DNA of 40,757 bases from an uncultured Pseudomonadota bacterium (GTDB lineage Bacteria; Pseudomonadota; Gammaproteobacteria; Steroidobacterales; Steroidobacteraceae), in the NCBI GenBank assembly GCA_903885195.1, contig CAISHQ010000176.1, positions 1-40,757 of the forward strand, in the 5' to 3' direction. The position numbers were made by a program, and so were the translations under genes. The notes beneath the pieces were generated by a model. The model did not search any database and was not told the DNA's origin. It was given only the letters and a program-made list of their open reading frames with translations. Positions 19,317 through 27,290 of the stretch are shown here, one piece after another (position 1 is the stretch's first letter; the number at the start of each line of letters is the position of its first letter).

Positions 19317-19648
19317 GCGGCGCCGACAAGCCCGGCGACAAGGACTCCGCGCGCGTCAATGTGCGCATTATGGAAAAGGAATACCTCGTTGCTTGCCCGC
19401 ACGAGGAGCGTTCGGCGCTGCTCGATTCGGCCGAGTTGCTCAATACCCGCATGCGCGAGATCCGCGACAGCGGCAAAGTGGTCGGCCTCGATCGGATCGC
19501 GGTGATCGCCGCGCTCAATCTCGCCAACGAACTCATCAAGCTGCAGAACCGCGACCAGCGGAGCGAGGCGGAACTCGGCAATCGGGTTCGCGCCCTGCGC
19601 GATCGCATCGAAGGCGAACTCGCCCGCGGCCAACAACTCGAATTGTGA
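19313..19648 (+). CDS. zapA: Cell division protein ZapA
   Basis: A 111-residue FtsZ-ring-associated protein. The N-terminal domain VNVRIMEKEYLVACPHEERSALLDSAELLNTRM is the ZapA globular head, and the rest is the dimerising coiled coil (ALNLANELIKLQNRDQRSEAELGNRV). ZapA crosslinks FtsZ filaments at midcell. The start is GTG at 19313, overlapping the TIGR02449 stop. The next gene is 6S RNA, as in E. coli and relatives. Confidence 0.95.
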   Translation: MSGADKPGDKDSARVNVRIMEKEYLVACPHEERSALLDSAELLNTRMREIRDSGKVVGLDRIAVIAALNLANELIKLQNRDQRSEAELGNRVRALRDRIEGELARGQQLEL

Positions 19649-19667
19649 ATTCTGGTGTAGAGTGATC

Positions 19668-19862
19668 GGGCGTCGCCTGCGGTGTTCGATAGTGGATCGG
19701 GTTACCTCTCGACCCTAAGTTGGAACGCCCCGGGGCACCAGGGCTTGCTGCCAGCACTGTGCATGTCCGCCACGAGCGGAAAGCCTTACCTGGCGCAGTC
19801 CGCCCCACTTGTTGCTCTGTGTCGAGAGCAACGGTTCACACCGGCACAGGCGGGCGACGCCC
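19668..19862 (+). ncRNA. ssrS: 6S RNA (SsrS)
   Basis: The gap between zapA and ygfA holds a 195-nt element closed by a perfect 13-bp stem: GGGCGTCGCCTGC (19668-19680) with GCGGGCGACGCCC (19850-19862), including one G-U pair. Inside are the expected long imperfect hairpin with internal bulges (CTCTCGACC opposite GTCGAGAG) and the AAGCCTTA-like segment near 19783. Length, closing stem and the zapA-ssrS-ygfA position all match 6S RNA, which binds the sigma-70 holoenzyme and mimics an open promoter in stationary phase. End points are set by the stem and may be off by a few bases. Confidence 0.88.
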
Positions 19863-19899
19863 TTTCTCCCCACGCGGTGCATCCACGGAGTCTCTGGCC

Positions 19900-20487
19900 T
19901 TGAGCGACCGGGCGATCGAGCGCAAACGCCTGCGTGCCGCACGCGCGGCGCTCCCTCCCGCCGCGCGTCGCGCGGCGGAGCGGGCCATCGCCCGCCACCT
20001 CGAACACAGTGGCCTGATCGCACCCGGTTCCCGGATCGCCGGCTATGCCGCCTTGGGCAGCGAGATCGGCTGCGCGCCGGCGCTACGACTGGCCGAACAG
20101 CGACACTGCCGCATCTACCTGCCGCGCATCACGCACTTTCGCAAGCGCCAGATGCGCTTTGTCGCCGTGACCGGCCGCTGGCAACGCAACCGCTACGGTA
20201 TCGCCGAGCCGCAGGGCGCGGCCTACGCCCCGCTTCGCAGCCTGCACGTCATCCTCGTACCGCTCGTCGGCGTCGATGCCCGCGGCAATCGGCTCGGCAT
20301 GGGAGCAGGGTTCTATGACCGCGCCCTAGGCCGGCTGCACGTGGGTGCCTGGCGTCGACCGCGACTCGTCGGCATCGCCCATTCCTGCCAGCAAGTGGCG
20401 CAACTTCAGGCGCAGCCCCATGACGTGCCGCTCGATGCGCTCGTCACCGAGCGCGGCATCGTTTTCTTTCGCGGAGACATTGCATGA
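19900..20487 (+). CDS. ygfA: 5-formyltetrahydrofolate cyclo-ligase
   Basis: A 195-residue enzyme that converts 5-formyl-THF to 5,10-methenyl-THF with ATP. IERKRLRAARAALP at the N terminus, IYLPRI, RYGIAEP and GMGAGFYDRALG are the family blocks. The frame is open back to 19720, but that part lies inside 6S RNA and is not conserved, so TTG at 19900 is chosen; GGAG lies about 10 nt upstream. Processing of the 6S transcript with ygfA is known in E. coli and is plausible here. The stop overlaps the EVE gene (ATGA). Confidence 0.9.
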   Translation: MSDRAIERKRLRAARAALPPAARRAAERAIARHLEHSGLIAPGSRIAGYAALGSEIGCAPALRLAEQRHCRIYLPRITHFRKRQMRFVAVTGRWQRNRYGIAEPQGAAYAPLRSLHVILVPLVGVDARGNRLGMGAGFYDRALGRLHVGAWRRPRLVGIAHSCQQVAQLQAQPHDVPLDALVTERGIVFFRGDIA

Positions 20488-20954
20488 ATCACTGGCTGAT
20501 GAAATCCGAGCCCTCGACCTTCAGCATCGACGATCTGGCGGCGGCATCGAAACGCACGACGTGTTGGGACGGCGTACGCAATTACCAGGTGCGGAACATG
20601 CTGCGCGACCAATTCGCGGTCGGCGATCTCGCCTTCATGTACCACTCGAGCTGCCCGGAGCCGGGCATCGTCGGCGTGATGAAGGTGGTCAAGACCGGTT
20701 ATCCCGACAGCACCGCGTTCGATCCGAAACACGATCACTACGATGCGGCATCGACACCGCAACAGCCACGCTGGTACATGGTCGATGTGCGTCTGGAACA
20801 GCGTTTTTCCCGAGTGATTACGCTCGATGAACTGCGTCGCCATGCAACGAAACAACTGCGTGGTTTGCTCATCCTGCAACGCGGCAATCGTCTCTCCATC
20901 ACGCCGGTGAGTGACGATCACTGGCGCCTCATCATGTCGCTCGCCACTGCGTGA
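20484..20954 (+). CDS. EVE domain-containing protein
   Basis: A 156-residue PUA-like EVE-domain protein (THYN1 family). It is recognised by NHWLMKSEPSTFSIDDL, TCWDGVRNYQVRNMLRD, GDLAFMYHSSCPEPGIVGV and RWYMVDV, which form the pocket for a modified base. EVE domains bind modified cytosine or other modified bases in DNA or RNA; bacterial single-domain members are proposed to act on modified RNA. The ATG overlaps the ygfA stop. Family is secure, ligand unknown. Confidence 0.92.
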   Translation: MNHWLMKSEPSTFSIDDLAAASKRTTCWDGVRNYQVRNMLRDQFAVGDLAFMYHSSCPEPGIVGVMKVVKTGYPDSTAFDPKHDHYDAASTPQQPRWYMVDVRLEQRFSRVITLDELRRHATKQLRGLLILQRGNRLSITPVSDDHWRLIMSLATA

Positions 20955-20991
20955 GTGGTGCGCGCGAGGTCACGCGCGTACACCCCCTTGC

Positions 20992-21019
20992 TTGTTTTTT
21001 GCAATCGCGTGTATATACT
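20992..21019 (+). promoter_or_regulatory. Promoter of the Lys/Ala micro-gene
   Basis: TTGTTT (20992-20997) and TATACT (21014-21019) are separated by 16 bp in a locally AT-rich stretch. Initiation near 21026 would give a leader of about 28 nt containing the GGAG site. Both boxes are one or two bases from consensus. Confidence 0.65.
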
Positions 21020-21053
21020 CACCCTCGGACTAACCCGTAACTGGAGAAATACC

Positions 21054-21116
21054 ATGGCTAAGGCCAAGAAGAAGGCGAAGGCAAAGGCTAAGAAGAAAGC
21101 CGCCAAGAAGAAGTAA
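21054..21116 (+). CDS. 20-residue Lys/Ala micro-protein
   Basis: An ATG at 21054 opens a 20-codon frame, MAKAKKKAKAKAKKKAAKKK, ending in TAA. It has 12 Lys and 7 Ala and no other residue after Met. GGAG lies 7 nt before the ATG, a promoter lies upstream at 20992-21019, and hairpins follow the stop, so it looks like a complete monocistronic gene. Eleven of twelve Lys codons are AAG. The composition is that of histone H1 or AlgP-type tails, which suggests binding to DNA, RNA or another polyanion; this is inference. An alternative is a leader peptide controlling rpiA. It is easily missed by gene finders because of its length. Confidence 0.7.
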   Translation: MAKAKKKAKAKAKKKAAKKK

Positions 21117-21134
21117 GATTCCTTGAGAATCTTC

Positions 21135-21161
21135 GGCGGGCTCGATGCAAATCAGCCCGCC
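21135..21161 (+). terminator. GC hairpin after the micro-gene
   Basis: GGCGGGCT and AGCCCGCC form a perfect 8-bp stem with an 11-nt loop, starting 18 nt after the micro-gene stop. It is followed by GTCTTCTAAAAA without a true T-run, so it may stabilise the 3' end and not terminate by itself. Confidence 0.5.
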
Positions 21162-21173
21162 GTCTTCTAAAAA

Positions 21174-21207
21174 GAGGATGCCCGCGAAAGCGGGCATCTT
21201 CGTTTCT
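21174..21207 (+). terminator. Intrinsic terminator between the micro-gene and rpiA
   Basis: GATGCCCGC and GCGGGCATC form a perfect 9-bp stem closed by a GAAA tetraloop and followed by TTCGTTTCT. It lies 27-49 nt before the rpiA ATG, so it should separate rpiA from upstream transcription. Confidence 0.75.
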
Positions 21208-21233
21208 GGCCCTAAAAAACCGGGAGAAAACGC

Positions 21234-21893
21234 ATGAGTGATCCGCAACACGGCAAGCGTCTCGCTGCTGCCGCAGCGCTCGAGTTCGTTACCGAAGGCA
21301 TGATCGTCGGCGTCGGTACGGGCTCCACCGTCAATCTCTTCATCGATGCCCTCGCCGCCCGACGCGATCGAATCGCCGGCGCTGTGTCGAGCTCGGAAGC
21401 CTCGACCGCACGGCTGAAGGCAGCCGGCATCGAGGTACTCGAACTCAATCGCACCGGCGATCTCGAACTCTACGTCGACGGTGCCGACGAGACCGACGAA
21501 CACCGGCGACTCATCAAGGGTGGCGGCGCCGCGCTGACGCGCGAGAAGGTGGTCGCTGCCGCCTCGCGCAAGTTCGTCTGCATCGTCGACGATTCGAAAC
21601 TCGTCGATGTGCTCGGTCGTTTCCCACTGCCCGTCGAAGTGATTCCGATGGCGCGCTCCTACGTGGCACGGCAACTCACCCGCCTTGGCGGTCAACCCGT
21701 GTGGCGCGAGAACGTGACCACCGACAACGGTAACCAGATCCTCGATGTGCATGGCCTGCGCATCCTTGACCCCCCTGCGCTCGAGACTGCAATCAACGGC
21801 ATCGCGGGTGTCGTCACGGTGGGGCTGTTTGCCCATCGACGTGCGGACGTCGTGATCATCGGCGGCCCGACGGGCATCCGTCGCCTCGAGTGA
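21234..21893 (+). CDS. rpiA: Ribose-5-phosphate isomerase A
   Basis: A 219-residue enzyme of the non-oxidative pentose phosphate pathway that interconverts ribose 5-phosphate and ribulose 5-phosphate. [13 protein letters not shown], the catalytic DGADETDE and [11 protein letters not shown] are all present. GGGAGAAAACGC precedes the ATG with a good Shine-Dalgarno. rpe, the matching epimerase, is also in this window but in another unit. Confidence 0.96.
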   Translation: MSDPQHGKRLAAAAALEFVTEGMIVGVGTGSTVNLFIDALAARRDRIAGAVSSSEASTARLKAAGIEVLELNRTGDLELYVDGADETDEHRRLIKGGGAALTREKVVAAASRKFVCIVDDSKLVDVLGRFPLPVEVIPMARSYVARQLTRLGGQPVWRENVTTDNGNQILDVHGLRILDPPALETAINGIAGVVTVGLFAHRRADVVIIGGPTGIRRLE

Positions 21894-21933
21894 ACCGCGC
21901 CCCGGGCGCGGACAAGCCCAGGTGTGCCAAATG

Positions 21934-21968
21934 AAAAGGCCCGCATCGTTCGCACGATGCGGGCCTTT
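21934..21968. terminator. Bidirectional terminator between rpiA and tRNA-Gln
   Basis: GGCCCGCATCG and CGATGCGGGCC form a perfect 11-bp stem around TTCGCA, flanked by AAAA on the left and TTT on the right, so it can stop rpiA transcripts and the converging rplM-rpsI-tRNA transcript. It starts 5 nt past the tRNA 3' end. Confidence 0.88.
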
Positions 21969-21972
21969 GTTC

Positions 21973-22046
21973 TGGCTGGGGGACTAGGATTCGAACCTAG
22001 GTAAACGGAGTCAGAGTCCGTTGTCCTACCGCTAGACGATCCCCCA
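21973..22046 (-). tRNA. tRNA-Gln, anticodon CTG
   Basis: A 74-nt tRNA on the minus strand. The acceptor TGGGGGA pairs with TCCCCCA, followed by discriminator G and an encoded CCA. The anticodon arm is ACGGA-CTCTGAC-TCCGT, giving anticodon CTG (reads CAG), and the T arm is CTAGG-TTCGAAT-CCTAG. T-G at the first acceptor positions is usual for tRNA-Gln. It lies 41 bp downstream of rpsI with no obvious promoter, so it may be cut from the ribosomal-protein transcript. Confidence 0.95.
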
Positions 22047-22087
22047 AAAAGCGGCAGCCTGGACGGCGGCAGTACCTCGCGACTATA

Positions 22088-22477
22088 TCAGCGCTTGGAG
22101 TACTGCGGACCGCGACGCGCCTTGCGCCGGCCGACTTTCTTGCGCTCGACCTCGCGGGCGTCGCGGGTCACGAACCCGGCCACACGCAACGGACGGCGCA
22201 ACGTTTCGTCGTACTCGATCAACGCGCGGGTGATGCCCTGGCGGATCGCACCGGCCTGCCCGGTGATACCGCCACCGGCGACCGTCACGTTGACGTCGAA
22301 TCGACCCGTAGTCTCGGTCAGCTCGAGCGGCTGGCGCACGATCATGCGACCGGTCTCACGACCGAAGAAGTTCTCGATCGTACGGTCGTTGATGGTGATC
22401 TTGCCCGAGCCGGGCTTGAGGAAGACGCGGGCGGTGGAAGTCTTGCGACGACCGGTACCGTAATTCGTAGCAGGCAT
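22088..22477 (-). CDS. rpsI: 30S ribosomal protein S9
   Basis: A 129-residue ribosomal protein whose C-terminal tail reaches the P-site t[39 protein letters not shown] and the terminal [13 protein letters not shown] are hallmarks; the last SKR is invariant. It follows rplM by 14 bp in the conserved L13-S9 operon. Confidence 0.98.
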   Translation of the reverse strand: MPATNYGTGRRKTSTARVFLKPGSGKITINDRTIENFFGRETGRMIVRQPLELTETTGRFDVNVTVAGGGITGQAGAIRQGITRALIEYDETLRRPLRVAGFVTRDAREVERKKVGRRKARRGPQYSKR

Positions 22478-22491
22478 TCTGGGTATTCCTG

Positions 22492-22920
22492 TCAGACGTT
22501 CAGGGGCTTCGGCTGCTGGGCCGAGTGCGGGTGCTTGTCACCGGCGAAAACATGCAACTTGCGGTACATGCGCCGGCCGAGGATGGTCTTCGGGAGCATG
22601 CCCTTGACCGCGAACTGGATCACCCGCTCCGGATGCTCTTTAAGGAGCTTCTCGAGGGCAATCGACTTGATGCCGCCGATCGCGCCGGTGTGGTGGTAGT
22701 AGATCTTGTCGGTGAGCTTCGCGCCCGTGACCCGAACCTGCTCCGCGTTGACGACGACGATGTGATCGCCCATGTCGACGTGCGGGCTGTAATCCGCCTT
22801 GTGCTTGCCCTTCAGGCGCAGCGCAATCTGCGACGCCAGACGACCGAGGGTCTTGCCCTTGGCGTCGACGACGAACCAATCCCCGCGCACCGTGGCGGGC
22901 TTCGCAAATACCGTGCTCAT
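22492..22920 (-). CDS. rplM: 50S ribosomal protein L13
   Basis: A 142-residue early-assembly protein of the large subunit. [50 protein letters not shown] and [16 protein letters not shown] are the family blocks. The ATG at 22920 has GGAG about 11 nt upstream, and a good sigma-70 promoter lies at 22969-22997. It leads the rplM-rpsI-tRNA-Gln unit. Confidence 0.98.
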   Translation of the reverse strand: MSTVFAKPATVRGDWFVVDAKGKTLGRLASQIALRLKGKHKADYSPHVDMGDHIVVVNAEQVRVTGAKLTDKIYYHHTGAIGGIKSIALEKLLKEHPERVIQFAVKGMLPKTILGRRMYRKLHVFAGDKHPHSAQQPKPLNV

Positions 22921-22968
22921 ATCTAATGTCTCCGCGGGGGATGCCGCGAGTCCCGAAAAAGGGGCGGA

Positions 22969-22997
22969 AGTTTACTCAAGCCCACCCCGGTTTGCAA
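22969..22997 (-). promoter_or_regulatory. Promoter of rplM-rpsI (TTGCAA-N17-TAAACT)
   Basis: On the minus strand TTGCAA (22997-22992) and TAAACT (22974-22969) are spaced by exactly 17 bp. The predicted start near 22962 gives a leader of about 40 nt, GC-rich, before rplM. Confidence 0.65.
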
Positions 22998-23019
22998 AAC
23001 CCCCTGCATCATCGGACCG

Positions 23020-23086
23020 CGGGGGGCCGCTGGACGGGTACTAGCGGAGAGCCCCCGGACGGCCCCAATCCGCGCCCAGGGGGCCG
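23020..23086. other. Two GC-rich hairpins between rplM and coq7
   Basis: In the 240-bp divergent gap, a bulged hairpin (CGGGGG 23020-23025 with CCCCCG 23052-23057, inner CCGCT/AGCGG) is followed by a second one (CGGCCCC 23060-23066 with GGGGCCG 23080-23086). They lie upstream of both genes. No T-run follows on either strand, so they are not clear terminators; function unknown. Confidence 0.35.
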
Positions 23087-23160
23087 AATCCCATGTTTAT
23101 GTCACTATCTTGGCCTTCCACCCTCAAGGTCCGCCCCCGGCGGTCGAAACAAGGACTGAC

Positions 23161-23805
23161 ATGAGCACTCTGACCCCATTGGACGAACTGTTGACCCACG
23201 TGGATCGCGCCCTGAAGGCCGTCTTCGTGACGCCGACGCCAGCGAGGCCAATGCCGCAACCCGGACCGCACCATGACCCCAACATGGCACTGAGCGATTC
23301 CGAGCAGCGCACGGCCGCAGCGCTCATGCGTGTGAACCACGCCGGCGAAGTCGCCGCCCAGGCCCTGTATCACGGCCAGGCGGCCTTCGCGCGGCGACCT
23401 CAGGTTCGCACCCTGCTGCTGCAGTCAGCGCGCGAAGAAGCCGACCACCTCGCCTGGTGCGACCAGCGGCTGCGCGAACTCGGCTCAAGGCCGAGTCTGC
23501 TCAGCCCGCTCTGGTACGCCGGCTCGTTCGCTATCGGTGCGGCCGCAGCAGCGGCCGGCGACGGCGTGAGCCTGGGCTTCGTCAGCGAAACCGAGCGACA
23601 AGTGGAAGGCCACATCGACTCGCATCTGCAGAAGCTGCCGGAGCAGGATCGGCGCAGTCGCGCCGTACTGGAGGCCATGCGGGCCGACGAGATCGCACAC
23701 GGCGCCACGGCGAGAGCCGCGGGTGGCGTGGAGCTGCCCCCACCGGTGCAGACGGCCATGCGTGCGTCGGCCAAAGTCATGACCACAACGAGTTACTGGA
23801 TTTAA
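23161..23805 (+). CDS. coq7: 3-demethoxyubiquinol 3-hydroxylase (Coq7 type)
   Basis: A 214-residue diiron carboxylate enzyme that adds the C6 hydroxyl, the last ring hydroxylation of ubiquinone. The metal-ligand motifs are [41 protein letters not shown] and ADEIAHG, so all ligand glutamates and histidines are present. ATG at 23161 is chosen because AAGGA lies about 6 nt upstream; the frame is open back to 23110. With UbiH and UbiI elsewhere in the window, all three ring hydroxylations are covered, and Coq7 takes the place of UbiF. Confidence 0.95.
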   Translation: MSTLTPLDELLTHVDRALKAVFVTPTPARPMPQPGPHHDPNMALSDSEQRTAAALMRVNHAGEVAAQALYHGQAAFARRPQVRTLLLQSAREEADHLAWCDQRLRELGSRPSLLSPLWYAGSFAIGAAAAAAGDGVSLGFVSETERQVEGHIDSHLQKLPEQDRRSRAVLEAMRADEIAHGATARAAGGVELPPPVQTAMRASAKVMTTTSYWI

Positions 23806-23824
23806 CCCCTCGGAGAACGGTGCT

Positions 23825-24628
23825 ATGCCCCCATTCAACAATCCGCCCAAGGCTCCGTCCGCGAACACCGTTGGCAACCCGGTCCGTCCGGGCTATCCGG
23901 TGCAGCGACCGGGGGCGGCTGCGCCGGCCGGCGCAGCCACAGCACCGGGTTCACGACCTGCGATCACACCGATCCAGCGCTTCGTCGACATGGCGGTGAG
24001 ACGCACGGTGCCAAACCGCACCGTCCTAGTGCGCGGCGGTGAGCCACCCGATTCGCTCTTCTACATCATCACGGGCTCGGTCGAGGTCGTGGTCGAGGAC
24101 GATCAGGGCAAGCAGATGGTGCTCGTGTACCTCAGCAAGGGCGAATTCTTCGGCACGATGGTGACCCTCGGTACCGACTCGGGCCGCAGCATGCTGGTCC
24201 GCAGTCGCGGTCGCAGCGAAATCGCCGAGATGCACTACGCACGCTTCAAGCAGCTCGCCTCGGAGAACCCGTTGCTCGCACTCGAACTGGCTGCGCAGCT
24301 GGCCGGACGTCTCGAGCAGGCCACGCGGAAGCTTCGTGATCTCGCCTTCGTCGATGTCAGCGGACGCATCGAGCAAACGCTGCGCGAACTCTGTGAGGCC
24401 GATGACGCGATGACGCACCCGGACGGCATGCAGATCCGTGTGTCACGGCAGGACCTGGCACGACTCGTCGGCTGCTCGCGAGAGATGGCGGGCCGTGTAC
24501 TGAAGAACCTGGAAGATGAGGGCGTGCTGCGCGCCACCGGCAAGACGGTGGTGATGATCGGGATGCGCCCGCGTCAGACGCCCCCTTCGGCGATGGCGAC
24601 GCGCATGCTGCGCAACACGGCGGCGTAA
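23825..24628 (+). CDS. Crp/Clp-family transcription regulator with altered nucleotide pocket
   Basis: A 267-residue CRP-like regulator, longer than the usual 210-230. Residues 1-45 are a Pro/Ala-rich, probably disordered extension. The cyclic-nucleotide domain (about 50-165) is followed by a winged-helix DNA-binding domain whose [22 protein letters not shown] (207-228) is near identical to that of Xanthomonas Clp, so CRP-like DNA sites are expected. In the pocket, R121 and S122 (E. coli R82, S83) are kept, but E72 becomes T111 and T127/S128 become A166/T167, so cAMP binding is doubtful. A C-terminal tail (from about 250) overlaps rpe on the other strand. GGAG precedes the ATG. Confidence 0.9.
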   Translation: MPPFNNPPKAPSANTVGNPVRPGYPVQRPGAAAPAGAATAPGSRPAITPIQRFVDMAVRRTVPNRTVLVRGGEPPDSLFYIITGSVEVVVEDDQGKQMVLVYLSKGEFFGTMVTLGTDSGRSMLVRSRGRSEIAEMHYARFKQLASENPLLALELAAQLAGRLEQATRKLRDLAFVDVSGRIEQTLRELCEADDAMTHPDGMQIRVSRQDLARLVGCSREMAGRVLKNLEDEGVLRATGKTVVMIGMRPRQTPPSAMATRMLRNTAA

Positions 24629-25260
24629 TCGGTCGCACCGAAAATCGCAGAGCCTGCAACGAACGTATCGGCGCCCGCGGCAGCGATGGCGCCGATATTC
24701 GTTGTTTTGATGCCGCCATCGACCTCGAGGCGCACCTCACGACCGCTCGCATCGATCCGCTCACGCACGGCGCGAATCTTGGCGAGCGTCGAGGGGATGA
24801 ACGCCTGACCGCCGAACCCCGGGTTCACGGACATCAACAGCACTAGATCGAGCTGCTCGAGCGTGTGGTCAAGACAGTGCAGCGGCGTGGCGGGATTGAG
24901 CACGAGACCCGGGCGACAGCCGAGTTCCCGAATGAGGCCGATGGTCCGGTCGACGTGTTCGCTCGCCTCCGGGTGAAAACTGATCCACGTGGCACCGGCG
25001 CGCGCAAAATCCGTCACCAATCGATCCACCGGCTTGACCATCAAGTGCACATCGATCGGTGCTGTGACGCCGTAACGACGCAGCGCCTCGCACACCAGTG
25101 GCCCGATCGTCAGATTCGGCACGTAGTGGTTGTCCATGACGTCGAAATGGATGAGATCGGCGCCCGCTGCAAGCACCGAGTCGACTTCGGCACCGAGTCG
25201 CGCGAAATCGGCCGAGAGGATCGACGGTGCGATCCAGTAATTGCGCCCTGCCGTGCTCAT
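24574..25260 (-). CDS. rpe: Ribulose-phosphate 3-epimerase
   Basis: A 228-residue TIM-barrel epimerase interconverting ribulose 5-phosphate and xylulose 5-phosphate. [59 protein letters not shown] and FVAGSAIFG are all canonical, with the metal-ligand Asp and His residues. The ATG at 25260 overlaps the djlA stop. The 3' end overlaps the 3' end of the Clp gene on the plus strand by 55 bp. Confidence 0.96.
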   Translation of the reverse strand: MSTAGRNYWIAPSILSADFARLGAEVDSVLAAGADLIHFDVMDNHYVPNLTIGPLVCEALRRYGVTAPIDVHLMVKPVDRLVTDFARAGATWISFHPEASEHVDRTIGLIRELGCRPGLVLNPATPLHCLDHTLEQLDLVLLMSVNPGFGGQAFIPSTLAKIRAVRERIDASGREVRLEVDGGIKTTNIGAIAAAGADTFVAGSAIFGATDYAAVLRSMRVAIAEGGV

Positions 25261-26324
25261 GATTTGATCCCTCGCGCTTCGCGGATGATGTTCCACGCCT
25301 CGATGATCTGCTGCGTGCGTTGCTGGGCGTGCTCGAGCATCGACTCGGGCAGCCCGTTGGATTTGAGTTTGTCAGGATGGTGTCGCGATAACTGCCGACG
25401 GTAGGCCTTCGTCACCTCGCCATCCTTCGCCGAGGCCGCCACGCCCAGCACCTCGTAGGCCTCGGCCACGCTCAGAGCCGCGCCGCTCGGCGCCGCGCGC
25501 GGACGTTCCTGCTGTTTTTCGCGTGTGCCAGCACGAGCCTGCTCACGCTTCTCCTCGGCGCGGCGCGCGTACTCACCTGTACCCGGGCGGTTCCAATCGG
25601 CCGCAGCCCCGCGATTGCCGCGCGCCTTGTAGCGAATGCGCAGCACGGTCTCGAGCCGCGCAAACTCGAGGCCGCTGACGCCGAGCATGGCGGCGATGCG
25701 ATTGAGCAGAGGGCGCGATGCGCCCTGCAAATCGGAGCCGCCGATGGCCGCGCGGATCTGGATCTCGAGGAAGTTGTGCAGCATGTCCGGCCGACCCGCG
25801 CAGGCACGCCGCAACGCCATGACAGCGCGCGACCAGTCGTAATCAGGCTGCTTGCCGACGTTGAAGGCCTTGATCGCCCGCTCGACCTGCGCCGCCTCAA
25901 GCTTGAACTCATCCATCACGGCCCGCGCCGCGCGGATGTCCTGCTCGGAGACGCGACCGTCGCTCTTTGCGACGCAGCCCATGACCTCAAAGGTGGTCTG
26001 GAAGAACCGATCGGCTACCGCACGAGGGTCGGAGACCTGAGGGCCCTCGCCGCCGCTCTCGTTGAACTCGACCGGCTCGACCTCGATCGTGCCATCTTCA
26101 ACGTGGTGCACGCGCCGCTGGGGCGCTGCCTCGCGTGCGTTGCGAGCGTAGGCCTCGGTGCCCGCGGTATTGCGCCGCTGCGGTGGGCGCGGCTTGGAAT
26201 TTTCCGCCTCACGCGTCAGCTTGTCGTCGAGCAGATGCCCGGCGAGCACGCCGAGTGCAGCGCCCACGGGGCCACCCAGCACCAGCCCGGCTGCGCCCCC
26301 GACGAGTTTCCCGAGCCAGTCCAT
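25257..26324 (-). CDS. djlA: DjlA-like membrane-anchored J-domain co-chaperone
   Basis: A 355-residue protein with three parts. A Gly-rich N-terminal segment, [28 protein letters not shown] (about 7-34), is a GxxxG-type membrane anchor. A TerB-like helical domain follows (about 105-225, [28 protein letters not shown]). The C-terminal J domain carries the HPD triad (RHHPDKL, about residue 318) that stimulates DnaK. The order matches E. coli DjlA, which acts at the inner membrane in envelope stress signalling. It has no Shine-Dalgarno; TAGTAT ends 6 nt before the ATG. Confidence 0.92.
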   Translation of the reverse strand: MDWLGKLVGGAAGLVLGGPVGAALGVLAGHLLDDKLTREAENSKPRPPQRRNTAGTEAYARNAREAAPQRRVHHVEDGTIEVEPVEFNESGGEGPQVSDPRAVADRFFQTTFEVMGCVAKSDGRVSEQDIRAARAVMDEFKLEAAQVERAIKAFNVGKQPDYDWSRAVMALRRACAGRPDMLHNFLEIQIRAAIGGSDLQGASRPLLNRIAAMLGVSGLEFARLETVLRIRYKARGNRGAAADWNRPGTGEYARRAEEKREQARAGTREKQQERPRAAPSGAALSVAEAYEVLGVAASAKDGEVTKAYRRQLSRHHPDKLKSNGLPESMLEHAQQRTQQIIEAWNIIREARGIKS

Positions 26325-26330
26325 CCTGCA

Positions 26331-26336
26331 ATACTA
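26331..26336 (-). promoter_or_regulatory. -10-like hexamer TAGTAT six nt before the djlA ATG
   Basis: On the minus strand TAGTAT is followed by tgcagg and the djlA ATG. The gap to the divergent purC start is only 50 bp. A leaderless transcript is inferred. Confidence 0.45.
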
Positions 26337-26374
26337 CCAATGCCCGGCACCCAGCCGGAAACCGCGAGACCGAC

Positions 26375-27277
26375 GTGGACCCGATTCCCACCGTGCACAC
26401 CACTGCCCTGCGTCACCTGAAACTGCTGCATCGCGGCAAGGTGCGCGACATCTACGAGCTCGACGCGGCGCACATGCTGATCGTCACCACGGACCGCCTG
26501 TCGGCCTTCGATGTGGTGCTGCCCGACCCGATTCCGCACAAGGGCCGGGTGCTGACCGAGATCTCCGAGTTCTGGTTTGCACGAACCCGCGCGATTGTGC
26601 CGAACCAACTGTCGGGACGCAGTCTCGATGCGCTGCCGCTCGAGCCCGACGAGCGACAGATGCTCGAGGGGCGCGCGGTCATCGTGCGCCGCCTCAAGGC
26701 ACTGCCCATCGAGGCGGTGGTACGCGGTTATCTCATCGGCTCGGGCTGGAAGGACTACCAGCGCACGGGCAGCGTCTGCGGTATCGCCCTGCCCTCAGGA
26801 CTCGAACTTGCCAGCCGTCTGCCACAGCCGCTCTTTACGCCGGCGAGCAAGGCGCCCGCTGGACAGCACGATGAGAACATCTCCTACGCCGAGGTCGAGG
26901 CCACGATTGGCGCCGTCAACGCCGCCCGTATCCGCGACACCTCGCTCGCCCTATACGATTTCGCGGCGGCACACGCGCGCGAGCGCGGCATCATCATCGC
27001 CGATACCAAGTTCGAGTTCGGTCTGGACGAGCAGGGGCAACTGACGTTGATCGACGAGGTGCTGACGCCCGACTCCTCGCGCTTCTGGCCCGCCGACACC
27101 TACCAGGTCGGCATCAGCCCGCCCTCCTTCGACAAGCAGTTCGTGCGGGATTACCTCGAGACGCTCGACTGGAACAAGCAGCCGCCGGCCCCGACTCTGC
27201 CTGCCGAGATCGTCCGCAAGACCAGTGAGAAGTATCGCGAGGCCTTGGCCCGTCTGACGGGGCCTGCGACGCGCTGA
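26375..27277 (+). CDS. purC: Phosphoribosylaminoimidazole-succinocarboxamide synthase
   Basis: A 300-residue SAICAR synthetase, the purine step joining CAIR to aspartate with [65 protein letters not shown] and [15 protein letters not shown] are the family blocks. It is the longer form (about 300 residues, like yeast) and not the 237-residue E. coli type. The start is uncertain: GTG at 26375 is chosen, and GTG at 26390 is the main alternative. The frame is open upstream, overlapping djlA antisense. Confidence 0.93.
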   Translation: MDPIPTVHTTALRHLKLLHRGKVRDIYELDAAHMLIVTTDRLSAFDVVLPDPIPHKGRVLTEISEFWFARTRAIVPNQLSGRSLDALPLEPDERQMLEGRAVIVRRLKALPIEAVVRGYLIGSGWKDYQRTGSVCGIALPSGLELASRLPQPLFTPASKAPAGQHDENISYAEVEATIGAVNAARIRDTSLALYDFAAAHARERGIIIADTKFEFGLDEQGQLTLIDEVLTPDSSRFWPADTYQVGISPPSFDKQFVRDYLETLDWNKQPPAPTLPAEIVRKTSEKYREALARLTGPATR

Positions 27278-27290
27278 GCGCGCCGGCGCC

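Noticed and set aside
19720-19899. In-frame N-terminal extension of ygfA
   Set aside because: It lies within 6S RNA and encodes nothing conserved; the TTG at 19900 after the 6S stem fits the family start.
21054-21207. Classical lysine attenuator controlling rpiA
   Set aside because: A Lys-codon run followed by hairpins suggested this, but segments 2 and 3 are both GCCCGC and cannot pair with each other, and rpiA is not a lysine gene. Kept only as an alternative.
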